Shown here: positions 41,288 to 53,500 of the stretch, piece by piece
Numbering within the stretch: the first letter of the stretch is position 1
How the letters are laid out: each line of letters begins with the position of its first letter
NCBI GenBank assembly: GCA_009746045.1
Contig: RPFO01000041.1
Span: 3,677,454 to 3,741,453, forward strand
Reading direction: 5' to 3'
Source: Mesostigma viride
Taxonomy: Eukaryota > Streptophyta > Mesostigmatophyceae > Mesostigmatales > Mesostigmataceae
DNA: 64,000 bases
Notes under the pieces: generated by a model
Told to the model about the DNA's origin: nothing
The model's database searches: none
What the model saw: the letters and a program-made list of their open reading frames with translations, nothing else
Made by a program: the position numbers and the translations under genes

Positions 41288-43709
41288 TTAATTTGCATGT
41301 CCAGCGAGCAGGCACTGCCTGCGCTGCGCGTGCCGCTTTCTGTTACAAAGAACACGCGTCCGGCATGCATCTGCGTCCTGCGTGCGCATTGCCAAATGAA
41401 CTAGTTGCCTGCCCTTGAGCATCGTAAACTGGCACTCATAACATTCCCCTGGCAACGGCGATGACAGCCATGACAGCCATGACAGCCATGACAGGCATGA
41501 CAGGCATGACAGGCATGACAGGCATGACAGGCATGACAGGCATGACAGCCATGACAGCCATGACAGCCATGACAGCCATGACAGCCATGACAGCCATGAC
41601 AGCCATGACAGCGATTTGGCATGACAACCCATGGTGTTAGGAGACACTGGTCCTGCGGTGCAGCTAACAGCTGCGTAGGGTGGGAAGCCATGACGATATG
41701 GGATATGGCAGCTTGTTACATTGGTTGGTTGCTCTGATGTAGTGGCACAAGCGCGGTATTGTGTGTGGATAGCATTGTGTGTGTGCGTATGGACATGTGT
41801 GTACGTAGTTGTAAAGCATTACAAATGATGCTGGGCAGGGCTCGGAAAAATACTGTCGGAACGACACATTGAAATAAACGTATGCATTATTCTGTCCAGG
41901 TTCTCTGTTATGCAATATATCAGTTTGCCGCACGTGATGTTGATTACCTGGAATGCGGACAATGAATCCGGCGCGACTCATGTCGTTGGCCAAAATGGTT
42001 GCCACAATGGTTGCAGTCTTGCCACGGGTTGTTAAGATATAACCATGGCAGACTTAAGTTTGGCGTCTGGTGTCTAGAAGGTTCCATGTGCACAACGCAT
42101 ACTGCATTGCCATACTTGTAACGACAGTGCAGGACAAGGTTTCTAGGCATCTCTAGAAGGTTGACGCTGTAAATGTATAAATTAAAGCAATAAACAGCGG
42201 CCAAGGAGCCGCAGCCATTGCAACCAAACCCTTCCAAAGTCTTTCTCAACTTACGTAAATATGCAAATGTGTACGTGTGGGCATGAACAAGCAATACAAG
42301 CCAGCCAGCAAGCCGGCCAGCCAGCAAACCCAAAGTAACGAAGCAAGCCTGGAAGCAAGGAAAGACAGGATGCAATATGCAAGAAGTTCGCTTACCTAAG
42401 GACCGATGCTAGGTATTACCTGCTGGCTGCTTCTATAATACTTTGCTATGATATAGTTTGCTATAGTTTGCCACAATAGTTTCTTTTTGAAGCATGAATC
42501 CTGCCTTCCTCCGGTGGCAACATGCAGCATCCCAACACCACAACCCGATTCACATTAGCATAGAGAAACCAATGTGACAACACCAGTCGCCTACATATTC
42601 TCCCAACCTTGATCTCAACAGGACTTCCGGTATCTTAGAAGAAATTCTAGCACCCTTATCGTAATCAGCTGCCATGGACACGTATCGAGCCTAGAACAAT
42701 TGCATGCAGGCAACATGTAATGGTACCACTGCCAACCGTAGCCTTCATGAGAAAAAAAAAAAGGCTACACGACTAATCCTGTCGAGCAAGCACAGGAACC
42801 GTACTGACAATACTACTGCTATGGTGCCTAGGATGCTGGCAAGAGCTTTACCTACACTGAATTATAGAAGTTTTACCAATGCCATACCGCGATACCGTCT
42901 TTCTGACCACGTGCTTGACATCCACAACGACCACCGCCAACGCCAAGGCATCAGGCAGGGCCCTTGCAGTCAAACAAAATAAGGTGTAAGGAGAAGCGCG
43001 GCTGGCGATAGAAGCACATACGTTGGCCCAATCAGCAAGTATGAATAAGCAATGAAGGGTCTCTTACCTGGAGTTCCGAGACTGACATGCCGGGCGGGAT
43101 AAAAATGGAGAGGTTGTGCATTCCAACGCTTGACGCAAGCGAAAATATGGCTGCCATCGGTAAAACTGTAGCATCATGGCACCAAACGTGGCCATAGTCT
43201 AGCTGAACATATGGTGGGAATCAGACAAGTTTAAAATCATCATAATAATAAGCAACCAGCACGCCTGCTTGACGGGCTCCCTCGATCGACAACGCACCAT
43301 CGGGACCTGACCCAAAGAAAGCAAGCCTGCTTATATGCGCGCTCCTACATGCATCGAGAAACAATGCACAACGCAGAAGAACCAAGACAGCTCGCAGGAA
43401 AGAAAAGAGCACCAGCAACCCCGCTCGCCAGATGCATGTACTTACAACTGTTGCAAGGTGATGAAGAGCACAGTCGACGGTAACTCGCCTGGCAACATTT
43501 GCTCCACCTGGCAACATAACAAGGCAATATCACTCTTCGAAGTGAAGCTCATTTGGCAAATGCAGCAATCCAAAGGAACAATCGATAGTAATGCCGACAC
43601 TTGATTTACTGGATTGGACCAGTCTTCCACGACAAACACTGTCAAGCTCTGGAGAAAATCCATGATAAAATGCCTTATCTATCGAATTGCCATTAATGAT
43701 AACTTGCAT
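41288..43709 (-). CDS. Probable six-exon gene, product unknown
   Basis: The exon chain was built from splice sites and phase: 43610-43709, 43446-43507, 43068-43202, 42595-42690, 41949-42017 (borders within one base) and 41288-41670. All phases agree and give about 281 residues from the ATG at 43709 (MQVIINGNSIDKAFYHG). Strong donors are CTCCAG/GTAAGAG and CAGTT/GTAAGT. Readings such as RVTVDCALHHLATV, LDYGHVWCHDATVLPM, HNLSIFIPPGMSVSELQ and ATILANDMSRAGFIVRIP look like a globular protein, but I do not recognise the family. The last exon contains the 9-bp minisatellite in frame, giving a Leu-Ser-Trp/Cys repeat and then a CYEC-containing tail. The donor of exon 4 could instead be at 42607, which would change the phase. 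It is head-to-head with the giant gene. Confidence 0.35.
41461..41611 (-). repeat. 9-bp minisatellite, about 17 units
   Basis: Units ATGACAGCC and ATGACAGGC in blocks: three of the C type, about six of the G type, then about seven of the C type. 9 bp keeps any frame; in the proposed last exon it encodes Leu-Ser-Trp or Leu-Ser-Cys repeats. Confidence 0.9.
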
Positions 43710-44583
43710 GCTTAGCAACAAGATATTGAAACGTCAATCTACGTTTAGGTAAATGTCCATGCCGCCCCCGTCAATTTCCGGAATGTTTCTCCCGCCATGG
43801 CTGCACTTACGGCGCCTAACTACAGTAATTTACGCGCCCGCAGGCCCAGCGGCCGACAGGCGAGCCTTGTACAGTAGTATGCAGGCTACGGACCTGCTAC
43901 GGACCTGCTTGAAGTACCGCGCCACTAGGCTCGGGTGAGTCTGGATGCGCATCCAGACTCATGAGTCTGGAAAAATACCTCCCTCTGGATGATGTTTGGC
44001 ACCAGAAAATACCATGCTGCTTGACGTGGCAAACGGACAGCCGACAGGACACGCCAGGATATTTCGAAGTTGTACTTTTGGCCGTACCAGAAGGCGCCTG
44101 AACAACATGCAGTACAGTAGTGTAGTTCTTCTTTCCAAGGGCATGGCGCCAAAATAGAAGGCGCTGAGGCTGGTAAAGCTACTGTAGGGCAAATTTTTTG
44201 GGCTCCCCCAGCCGAGTGGGGGGTCTTTGGGGGCCAGGAAGCTAGGGGGGGATTCGGGGCGCGGCCCGCGGGAGGGATGCCTCTGTGAAATTCCGACGTA
44301 TTTTTGGACATACGAAGCAGCAGGGCGTGTGAGCAAGAGGCGGGAGAGCGAGAGGGCGCAGAGCATGAGGGCGAAGAGACGTGATTGATTCCGTGGGTTG
44401 CAAGCTGGCTTTGAGGAAACCTGGGATTTTGCAGCTTATAGGCTTGTAAAAATATATAGATGTAGTTTAGCTCCTCACGCTTCTCGCTGGATCCCGCTCG
44501 TCTCTTTAGGTGAGAAACTATTTACGATAGTTCAACTGGTTCAAGGCACAACGGGGCGACCGGCGTCCCGGCGCCCTGCCGCG
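43710..44583. promoter_or_regulatory. Head-to-head intergenic region with a perfect palindrome
   Basis: Lies between the ATG of the minus-strand gene and that of the giant gene, so it may be a shared promoter. A perfect 24-nt palindrome (GAGTCTGGATGC and its complement) lies at 43937-43960, followed at once by another GAGTCTGG. No TATA box is convincing. A minus-strand reading frame near 44305-44366 (MLCALSLSRLLLTRP) is not supported by splicing. Confidence 0.4.
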
Positions 44584-47500
44584 ATGTCGCGTCGCAAAGG
44601 CTCTGCCATTTTATTGGCAGCGGCTGCCTTTCTCATCCTTATCGATCTTTCTGCAGGTAAATCTCGGATATAAGCATCATGTCTACTGGGCAGATGTGTT
44701 TATGGCCAGATTTATGACCACCAGCGGTTTTACTCGTCTTACACTATGCTGCCATCCTGCAGCAATTGGGGCCGAGTTGTGCAGCTTCTTGTGTTTTTAG
44801 GTCTAGGGGCACTCCCGCAGCATTACATTGCCCGTGTTCCACTTTTGGCAAGCGCGTGGCTCAATAGCGTTCTTGCGCCCGTTTGTCGTTTAAACATATG
44901 ACGAGACAGCCATCTGCTGCCTTATGCCATTGACCTCAAAATCGTGATCTCTGTGATCTTTGTGTCGTAAATGCTTGTTTTGTGAGCTAGATGCTCTTGC
45001 TCGAGTGCTTTGAGTAGTCGGATTATGACCCACGTCAATCTGCTCTCTTTTCCCCGTGCCTCCTCCCCTGATTCCCAAGTGCGGGAGCAACGTTAAAGTG
45101 CCGCCGTCCGTTGCCTACCTTCAAGCGTGTAGAAGTTTAAGCTCTCCGTTCATCTTGCGTGCCTGTCTGTATCCTTGCCTCGTCATCCTCTGGACTCTGG
45201 CCTCACAACTGCCTGCGTGCAGCAACACATTTCCGTTATGGTACCCTGAGCTGGAAGCCGTCCAGCACCCCGAACCGGGCCGACTTCACGTTCCGGTCTG
45301 CCTACCGCCGCAACTACGAGTGGGGGCGCTTCTTCCAGGAGCAGTGGGCGGTGTCCACCAACCCGACCGCGCCCACGATCGACTCCCAATGGATCGGCTC
45401 GGAGAACCTGCGCCGCATCTCCGACCCTTCCAACAGCCCCGACTGCATCGCCAACCCGTTCCAGGCAGCCTGCTACGACTGCCCGTCGCTGGCGACCGCA
45501 GTGACCAACCAGGGCTGCGTGAACGCCAACCCGCAGTGGGACGGCACGACCACGCACTTCTACCTTCGCTTTCCACCCATCCGGCAGGACGATGGGTCGA
45601 CCCCAATCCAGTGCCCGACCCCCCTGTGGTGTGACGTGGACAACACGGCCAACACAAACAACCGGTGCGCGGACTGGCGCACAAACCCGGAGCGCGACCC
45701 CAACAAGTGCATCCCCTGGTCTGCCACCTACGGCATGTTCTTCGGTGACGGCACCGCGGGCGACATCGTGCTGACCACCACACAGATGGACCGCTCGGAC
45801 AACTTCATCCTCGGCAACTTCCTGCTGGGGGTGTCCCGCTTCAGCCACACGTTCGCGAACAACCCGGTCGGCTGGACGTCCGGCCCCAAGATCTACACTG
45901 CCTTCTTCACGGGTGGCGACCGCGTGGAGCAGTGCGTGACACCCCTGAACAAGCAGACGGGCCTCTGCCGCAACGTGCTGGACCAGCTGCTGCACAACAA
46001 CGCCGAGGGCCGCTTCCGCCTCGAGATCGAGGTCTACTTCTCCGGTAGCGGCAACCAGAGCCCGATCGCGTCGCAAATCCCTGTTCTGCCCGTGCTGTTC
46101 ACCGCCTTCCCCAACACGGCCAAGTTCCAGATCGCCGCGTACGACCCCGATCCGCTGGACAACGACATCCTGACCTACCGCTTCGGCACGACCAATGAGT
46201 ACGGAGGCATCATGCGGTCCAAGCTGGACGGCCTACCCCGCTCCGACGTGACCTTCTACGGCCGCTTTGAGTGCGCGCAGGTGGTGTTCAACCTGGACCG
46301 CAACGGCGACGGCGTCCCTGATGGGTGCCCCCGCGACCGCACACCCACGCCCACCCCCCAGGTGGACGGCTCCTTCTCGCCCACCCACGAGGTGCCCGGC
46401 CTGGTCGAGTGGACCACGTGGACCAACGGCGGCGCGGGTCGGCTGTCTGAGGGCCTGTACAACATGGTGGTCATGATCAGCGATGACGAGGTGAAGATTC
46501 CCCTCGACTTCATGCTCTACCTGTACGATGGCCCCTTGTTCTTCTGTAACGAGAACTGCAACCCGAACATTGCGGGCTTCCCCACGTTTGCGGACGCGGA
46601 TGGCATTTACGGCAAGCAGCTGTGCACCATCTGCGGCATGGGCCAGAGCAACGTGACCTACAGCGTGTGCAGCCCCAAGCCAGCGTTTGTCACCCCCATC
46701 AGCGGCAACCCGGTTGTCCCGCCCGCCGATGTGTGCGGGCAGCGCGTGGACAACGGCGCGGGTGGAACCTCCATCGTGCCGGTGCGTGCTGCTGAAGCAC
46801 TGGGGTTGTTAAAATATCCCTCCAATAAATTAGCGGCTGGATGTTTGCTAGTATGAGGCGACAGAGCTTTTCGTGCCTCTTAAATCACCGAGGATGCATC
46901 ATATTTGTGGGGTAGGGGGGGTGTAGCATCTTTCTGGCAAGAGTGGGGTGTAGTCATGCCGTGCACTGTCTATCATCGATCGTTTTGCATTTTGCCGCTT
47001 CTTATTCCTCCTGCTGCAATCATGAGTATGGCTGCCTAACTCATCTCCCCATTCCCTCCACCGCTTTGCTAGGACCGCAGGGCCTAACTCTTCTCCCCTT
47101 GCCCGCCTTGTCCTCCCCCCCTTCTCCCCCCCCCGCCCTTGCTTTCTATGGCGGCCACCTTCCTCTCCCGCCGCGCTCCCTCCCCTCAGGTGGCAACGGC
47201 GTGCAAGCAGAACCAGCCGCCCTACTTCACCAACGAGGACCAGCCGGACGTGAACCCCGAGGTGCAGAAGTGGTACAACTCGCTAACGCTCGAGCGCTAC
47301 GAGCTGCCCACCCTGCGTGTGGAGCGCGGCAGCAGCGTGGAGTTCATCGTGGAGGCGGAGGATCTGGACGACTGCACGGAGCTGACGATTGAGTCCATCT
47401 CCGACATGGAGGGGACCGTCTTCGGCCCGCCCGTGGAGGTGCCCACCAGCGTCCCTGGGCAGGGTGCGCGCGTGCGCCGCGATTGGTCGTGGCCGTCGCT

Positions 47501-50500
47501 GGCCGCGGAGCTGGATACGCGTCCCTCGTCCTCGCGCGTCTGCTTCTACGCGTTTGACAAGTACCTGATCACGGCCAAGCCGTTCTACTGCGTGCTCATC
47601 ATCATCTACGATCCGCCGCCTATCGAGGAGCAGACGCTGCTGCGCTTCCAGGACAAGATGGCGCTGCTCTGGCACCCGAGCGAGAAGAAGTTCATCTTCT
47701 ACGATGGCGAGGTGAGTTGTGGACCTAGCACCTTGGGGGTTGCATTGCATGGCATTTCCCCTTTGCTCTGGCACCCGAGCGAGAAGAAGTTCATCTTCTA
47801 CGATGGCGAGGTGAGTTGTGGACCTAGCACCTTGGGGGTTGCATTGCATGGCATTTCCCCTTTTTCTGGGCTCCATCGATCAAGGGTTGACTTTTGTGTG
47901 GATCTGATGCTGTGTAGATGCAGTGATGATTACAGGGTCAGGACTACTCGCATGCCACTGTCAAGCCATGCCTGGTCTGTCATGCGCATAAGACAACCAT
48001 TTGCAATTAGCATATTGTCATTTAATACGCTTATTGTAGGTTTTGTCTTACAACATTGTCCTGTGCCCTTGTTTCGCCCGCGCATGTTTTCAACCCCGTG
48101 CAGGACAAGTACTACTCGGACTGCACGTACGAGGACTACATGTGGCACCACGCGATGGTCTCCATCGACAAGGACGGCAATGGCGCGCTGATTGTGGACG
48201 GCGAGATCGTGAAGACCTTCGTGACCCAGATGTACCCGGCAAAGTGCATCGATGCCGCGCCGCCGCCGCCCCCCTTCCCGCCCGAGTTTGGCGGCCGCAA
48301 GCTGCTCTCAGAGATCAACTACAACGAGTTCAGCGACACCGAGTACCCGTGCCCAGACGGCAGCCCCTGCGACCTGCTCTCGTATGAGTGCTGCGACTTC
48401 AAGATGGCGCTCTTCTACCCGGACCTGTTCAAGACGTTCACTGGATTCATGGACGAGGTGGTCGTCTACAACCGGCCGGTCTCGGTCGAGGAGGTCAAGG
48501 GGATCATGTTCAAGATGCCGCAGCGCATCCCCAACCGCGAGCTGGAGGCACCACGTGGTGAGCAGTCTGACTACGGCGCGGGCCGTGTGCTGTACACGCG
48601 CTTCGACGCGCCGTGCAACAGCCCACTGCTGGCGGCCGATCGGGCAGGCCTGACGGCGGGTCTCCAGAATGGCACCGACCGCCGCGTGGTGGTGCAGGAT
48701 TTGTACGATGACCTGACCACGCTGCTGCTGGTGCCGCAGCACACGCAGTACGTGTTCACGGGCACCCCATTTGCCGCCCCCATTGTTACGGGGGTCACCC
48801 CTGGGTCGCTCCCCATCGACGGCGACACGACGGTCCAGTTCAGCGGCGTCGGCTTTGCGCGCTCGCCCTTCCTCAAGTGCGTGGTGGCGGCCGACAGTGA
48901 CCTGCGCCGCGTGGCGCGCCCCTACGAGCCGCGCTGGACCAATGAAGCGCCGCGCTTCTACGACGAGTACTTCAGGGACCCTGATGGCGGCCTGTGGAGC
49001 GCGGCCATCTCCAAGGGCGGCCGTCCGCAGCTGCTGCTGGACACCACCGTGTGGGACGCGGTGGTGGCAGCCACCACGCTGGACCAGGACGAGGCCTCGG
49101 TGGTGGTTGACCTCTGGTCCTCGTGGACGCTCAACGCCAACGCGGGGCCCGGCAGCGGCAAGTACTTCTGGGGCTGGTTTGACTCGGTCACCTGCAAGCT
49201 GCCACCTGTCCCGTTCCCGTCGCCGGACTTCACCGCGGGCGTGAGCAATGACGCGGCGCTCGTCATGTCCACCTCGGTGTCCCCTGTGACCTACCTGGAG
49301 AAGGCGCTCAGCCTGGGCCCCTCCCTGCAGGTGCTGCTGGCCAACCGCGGCAGCCTCTCGTCCAGCAACGCGCGCTTTGCGTTCGGTGGCTGGGTCGTCC
49401 CGCAAGGAGAGGGCGCGGACAATGTCGTGTTTAAGCTGGCGGACGCGGCGGCGCGGTCCGTTTCCATCGTGTACACCGATGGCAAGTTCATGCTCTACAT
49501 GCCCAGCTACAGCAGCCAGCAGTACGCGGCTCTCAACCGGTCCGAGCCTGACGAGTGGCACTTTGTCATGGTCACCAACAACCCCGACGACGGCAACACG
49601 TACCTGTACGTGGACGGCGACCAGGTGTTCTCCACGCCCACCGGCAACAACAACTTCCTGAACACGGCGCTCACCTTCACCATTGGCGGCCGGTTTGTGG
49701 GCCTCGTGGACGAGGTGCGCGTGATGCTTGAGGACCTGAGCAAGGACGAGGTAAGGGACCTCATGGGCAAGAAGTCTGTCGGGGATGACCTGCCCGACAC
49801 CATGCTGGCCTACTACCGCTTCAACGGTGACCTGACCGATAGCTCCGGCAAGGGCAACCCCCTGACAGGGACCGCCGAGTTTGAGTTTGTGTCGGCGCCG
49901 TGGGAGCCGACGATCATCAAGTCGATCGACGGTGTCCCCATTGACCAGATCGGCGTGGGCAAGGCACCCATGCTGGGTGGCAAGGTGATCACGATCACCG
50001 GGTTCAACTTTGCGCCGTCCAAGTTCCTGACCTGCTCGTGGGGCACCAAGGAGGTTCTCGAGGAGGGCTGGTTTGGGCGTGGGCTGAACGACTCCTCGGC
50101 CGACTGGTACCCCGATTCGTGTGATCGCGACGCTGAGCCCAACCAGGAGCTGCCCGCCCTGGACTCCCGTTCCTTCATCGCCTCGCGCATGAACCCGAAC
50201 CAGATGCTGGACCGCGCTGATGGCCTGCGCCCGACGCGCGCCTACTTTGAGAAGGCGCGCATCGCGGGTGACCCCGTCTACCACGTGACCCCTGCTGGGG
50301 GGTTTCGGTCCTTTGACACGGTCGTGTGCGAGACGCCGCGCGTGGACGAGCCGATGCTGCTTACCTTTGGCGTGAACAACCCGACGATCGCCAACAGCGT
50401 GCCATACGAGTTCACCGACGTGGCGCTCGAGTGCGACGGCGTGAACGATTACGCGCTGACCGCCAACCTGACGAGCCAGATGGCGCCGGGCAATGGCTAC

Positions 50501-53500
50501 TCGTTCGGTGCCTGGGTTTTCCCCTACCCAGCACCCATCGACCGGCCGGATCCGCCCGCACCGCCCTTCCCCTCGCCGCCGCCCCCATCCCCACCCCCAC
50601 CATCGCCGTCCCCACCACCGCCGTCCCCGCCGCCCCCTTCCCCGCCGCCTCCTAGCCCCCGCCCCCCGCCCCCCCCACCACCGCCTTCCCCCCCTCCCCC
50701 TGCCCTGGGTGGTCGTCGCCGCCTGCAGAGCATCGTCGACGCGCCCCTGGCACGCTCCCAGAAGGTCTTCCGGCGCCGCCTGCTCGCGGACGAGAAGCCT
50801 GAGACGACTGTCCTCTCGTTCGAGGCGGCGCCCGGCAACGGGTCGGTCGAGGGCAACCGTGCACTGATCATGTACGACGGCGTGCGCTTCTTCTACTACG
50901 ACGACTGCATCTACGACGTGGCGGAGAACAAGGGCACCGCGCAGCCGGGGGAGTGGCACTATGTGTTTGTCACCGTGGACGCGACTGGGGAGGGGTACCT
51001 GTACGTGGACGGCAACGTGGTCGAGCACTTTACCACCGCGTGCCGCGTCGATACGGGCGTCAACGCCACCTTCTCGGTGTGCGCGGACCACGTGGACGGG
51101 GACTACAACGCAAAGGACGTGGCAGCCGGCTCCCCCCGCCCACGCAACGAGTTCTTCTACGGCATGGTCGACGAGATCAAGGTCTACCAGCGCGCGCTCT
51201 CGGCCGACGAGGCCCAGGCGGCGCTGTTTGCAACCAATGCGACGGACGATGACCTGGTGGCCTACTACACCTTCAACGACGTGGACGTGCGTGACGACGG
51301 CGCACTCATGGTCGCGACCGCGGCCGGCGCGCAGGCCGACCTGGTCATCCAGGATGGGGCCATTGTGGGCGCATCCTCCCCGTGGCGGCCACCCACCGTG
51401 ATCGACGTCAAGCCCCGCATCGCGGCCATCGGGGGCGGGACACCTGTAACCGTGACGGGGGCCAACCTGGCGCCCAGCAAGTGGCTCGGCGCCACCTTCC
51501 TCGACGGCCCGCTCAGCAAGGACGCGGGGCGCATGCCCGAGGGCTCCCCCCGCATGGTCGTGCTGACCAAACCAGGGGCCCCTGGCACCGGCAACGTGAG
51601 CGCGACCAACGACCGCATCACGTTCGGCGAGTCCTGGGTGGACGACTTCACCATCCGCGCCACGCTAGAGGACCTGACCAACGGGCTGGTGGCGCACTAC
51701 CCGATGACCTGGGGCCCCGAGGCGCTGCTCACGACGCTCATCTTCAAGGAGCTGTTTGGTGTGCCCGAGGCCTGGCCTGTGGCGCTCTTCAATATGGAGA
51801 GTGAGTTACTAGGGGTGGACCTGGGACCCAGCGTGATGATGGTGGAGGACATTGTGGGCGGCAACCATGGGCTGTATCTGTTTGACGTTGTCGAAAGCAC
51901 CCGCATGAACGACATCAAGTTCAACGGCCCTCGTGGTGCGGTGACAGAGCACAGCACGCTCGCGCAGGACCGCAACGCCCGCGACGCGCGCGCATATGCG
52001 TTTGGCGTGACCGCGTGGGACATGCCGCAGGACGCGGGCATCCGCCCGCGGTCGCCCATCCCCGTCGCCATGTACCTGCCCATGGACAAGGTGCTCAAGT
52101 CGCCCGAGGCCTCGATCGTGATGTGGGTCAAGTTTGAGTGGCCGCAGTACCAGCCGGGGGCTGCCGACGGGCTGCCCGACCCGATCCCCTCGTCGGTGCC
52201 ACGTGGCGTGTTCATGATGATCACGGGCACGACCAAGAACGGTGGGGAGAACATCCACGTGTACAAGAACTACGCGCTGATGGAGGACCAGGCCGGAGAC
52301 GAGGCAGTCTTCTACCGCCGCCGGCTGCGCAACCTGGGCAACAGCGGGCTCGTGTTTGCGGACGCGTATGGCCAGCCGGACGTCGCGGGTGTGGTGGACG
52401 AGATCTTTGTCTATGGGCGCGTACTGGTGGATGCGGAGGTTGCTGCACGCTACTTCACATCCGAGTACGCGGTCGACCTCTCCAAGGCCGCCAAGGCGGG
52501 GAGGACCTACCCGTACGCGACCGCAGGGCTCGGCCTGGCAATGGAGAAGTCGGTCCCCGCAGACATTGCTGGCGCCACGGTGACCGCATGGGTGTACCCC
52601 TACACCACGGCGGGCGCGCAGACGCTCCTGTCCATCCCCCAGATGACACCGGTCCCTCCTGAGCTTGGCTACAAGGCGGGCCTCCCTGCTTACACGGTCG
52701 GCTTTTTGGACGGCGCGCTGACCCTCTCCCTGCTGGACCGCTCCGACTGCGGGTGCGAGCCCTGCCAGGCGTTCCGCGAGTACAACGCCATCAAGGCGCG
52801 GCTGCTGCCTGGCCGCTGGCAGCACGTGGCTGTGACCTACCTAGGCACGCGCGCGTTCTTCTACATCGACGGCGTCCTGCTGGACACTGCCACGTGGGAC
52901 AACGCCGCGCCCATCCTGGGCGTCAAGTTCACCAAGACGATGCTGCTGGTCGGGATGGACCCGGATGGCACCCGCAAGTACGACGGCCTCCTCTACGACA
53001 TGGCGGTGATCGAGGAGAGCCTGCGCAGCATCGTGGGCGACGACCCGGACGTCTCGGGCGTCGCGCAGGCGACCGGGAGTGTGAGCTGGCGCTTCACGAT
53101 GCCTCACATGATCAACGAGCAGGCGCGCTGCCCGCCGTCGCGCATGATCTGGTACGACACGTATAACAACAACACGTACCCGAACCGCGACACCTCGCGC
53201 CCGTGGGACGACCTGTTACCGCTGCGGGAGGACCTGCAGCTGCACTACTGGGGGTTCGATGAGGGCCTCGGCGACGTCTCCTCCGACCGCCACGAGGTGC
53301 TCAACAGCCTGTACTCGCCCTTGTTCTACCAGAACGGCGGCAGCATAGGTGGCGCGCCGCTGCTGGGCCTGTCGGGCCTGTGGGTGAACGCCTCGTTTGA
53401 CGACTCGACCGATGCGGCGTCGACGACCGTGTCGGGTGCGGGCATCTTTGGCGCACCCTCAGGCGGCAACGGCTCGTTCACGCTGACCGCACGCGCGTGC

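Noticed and set aside
41461-41611. Short regular repeats resembling a CRISPR array
   Set aside because: The 9-bp units are directly adjacent without spacers, and the window is eukaryotic; it is a minisatellite.
43220-43320. Extra exon reading FGSGPDGALSIEGARQAG in the minus-strand gene
   Set aside because: Its phase does not fit the neighbouring exons and it lacks a GT donor; direct joining of 43446 to 43202 keeps the frame.
48308-51091. 927-codon minus-strand ORF opposite the giant gene, and a 639-codon one at 54574-56493
   Set aside because: They mirror the GC-rich codon pattern of the plus-strand exons, show low-complexity Arg/His/Val-rich text and no motifs, while the plus strand has clear domains.
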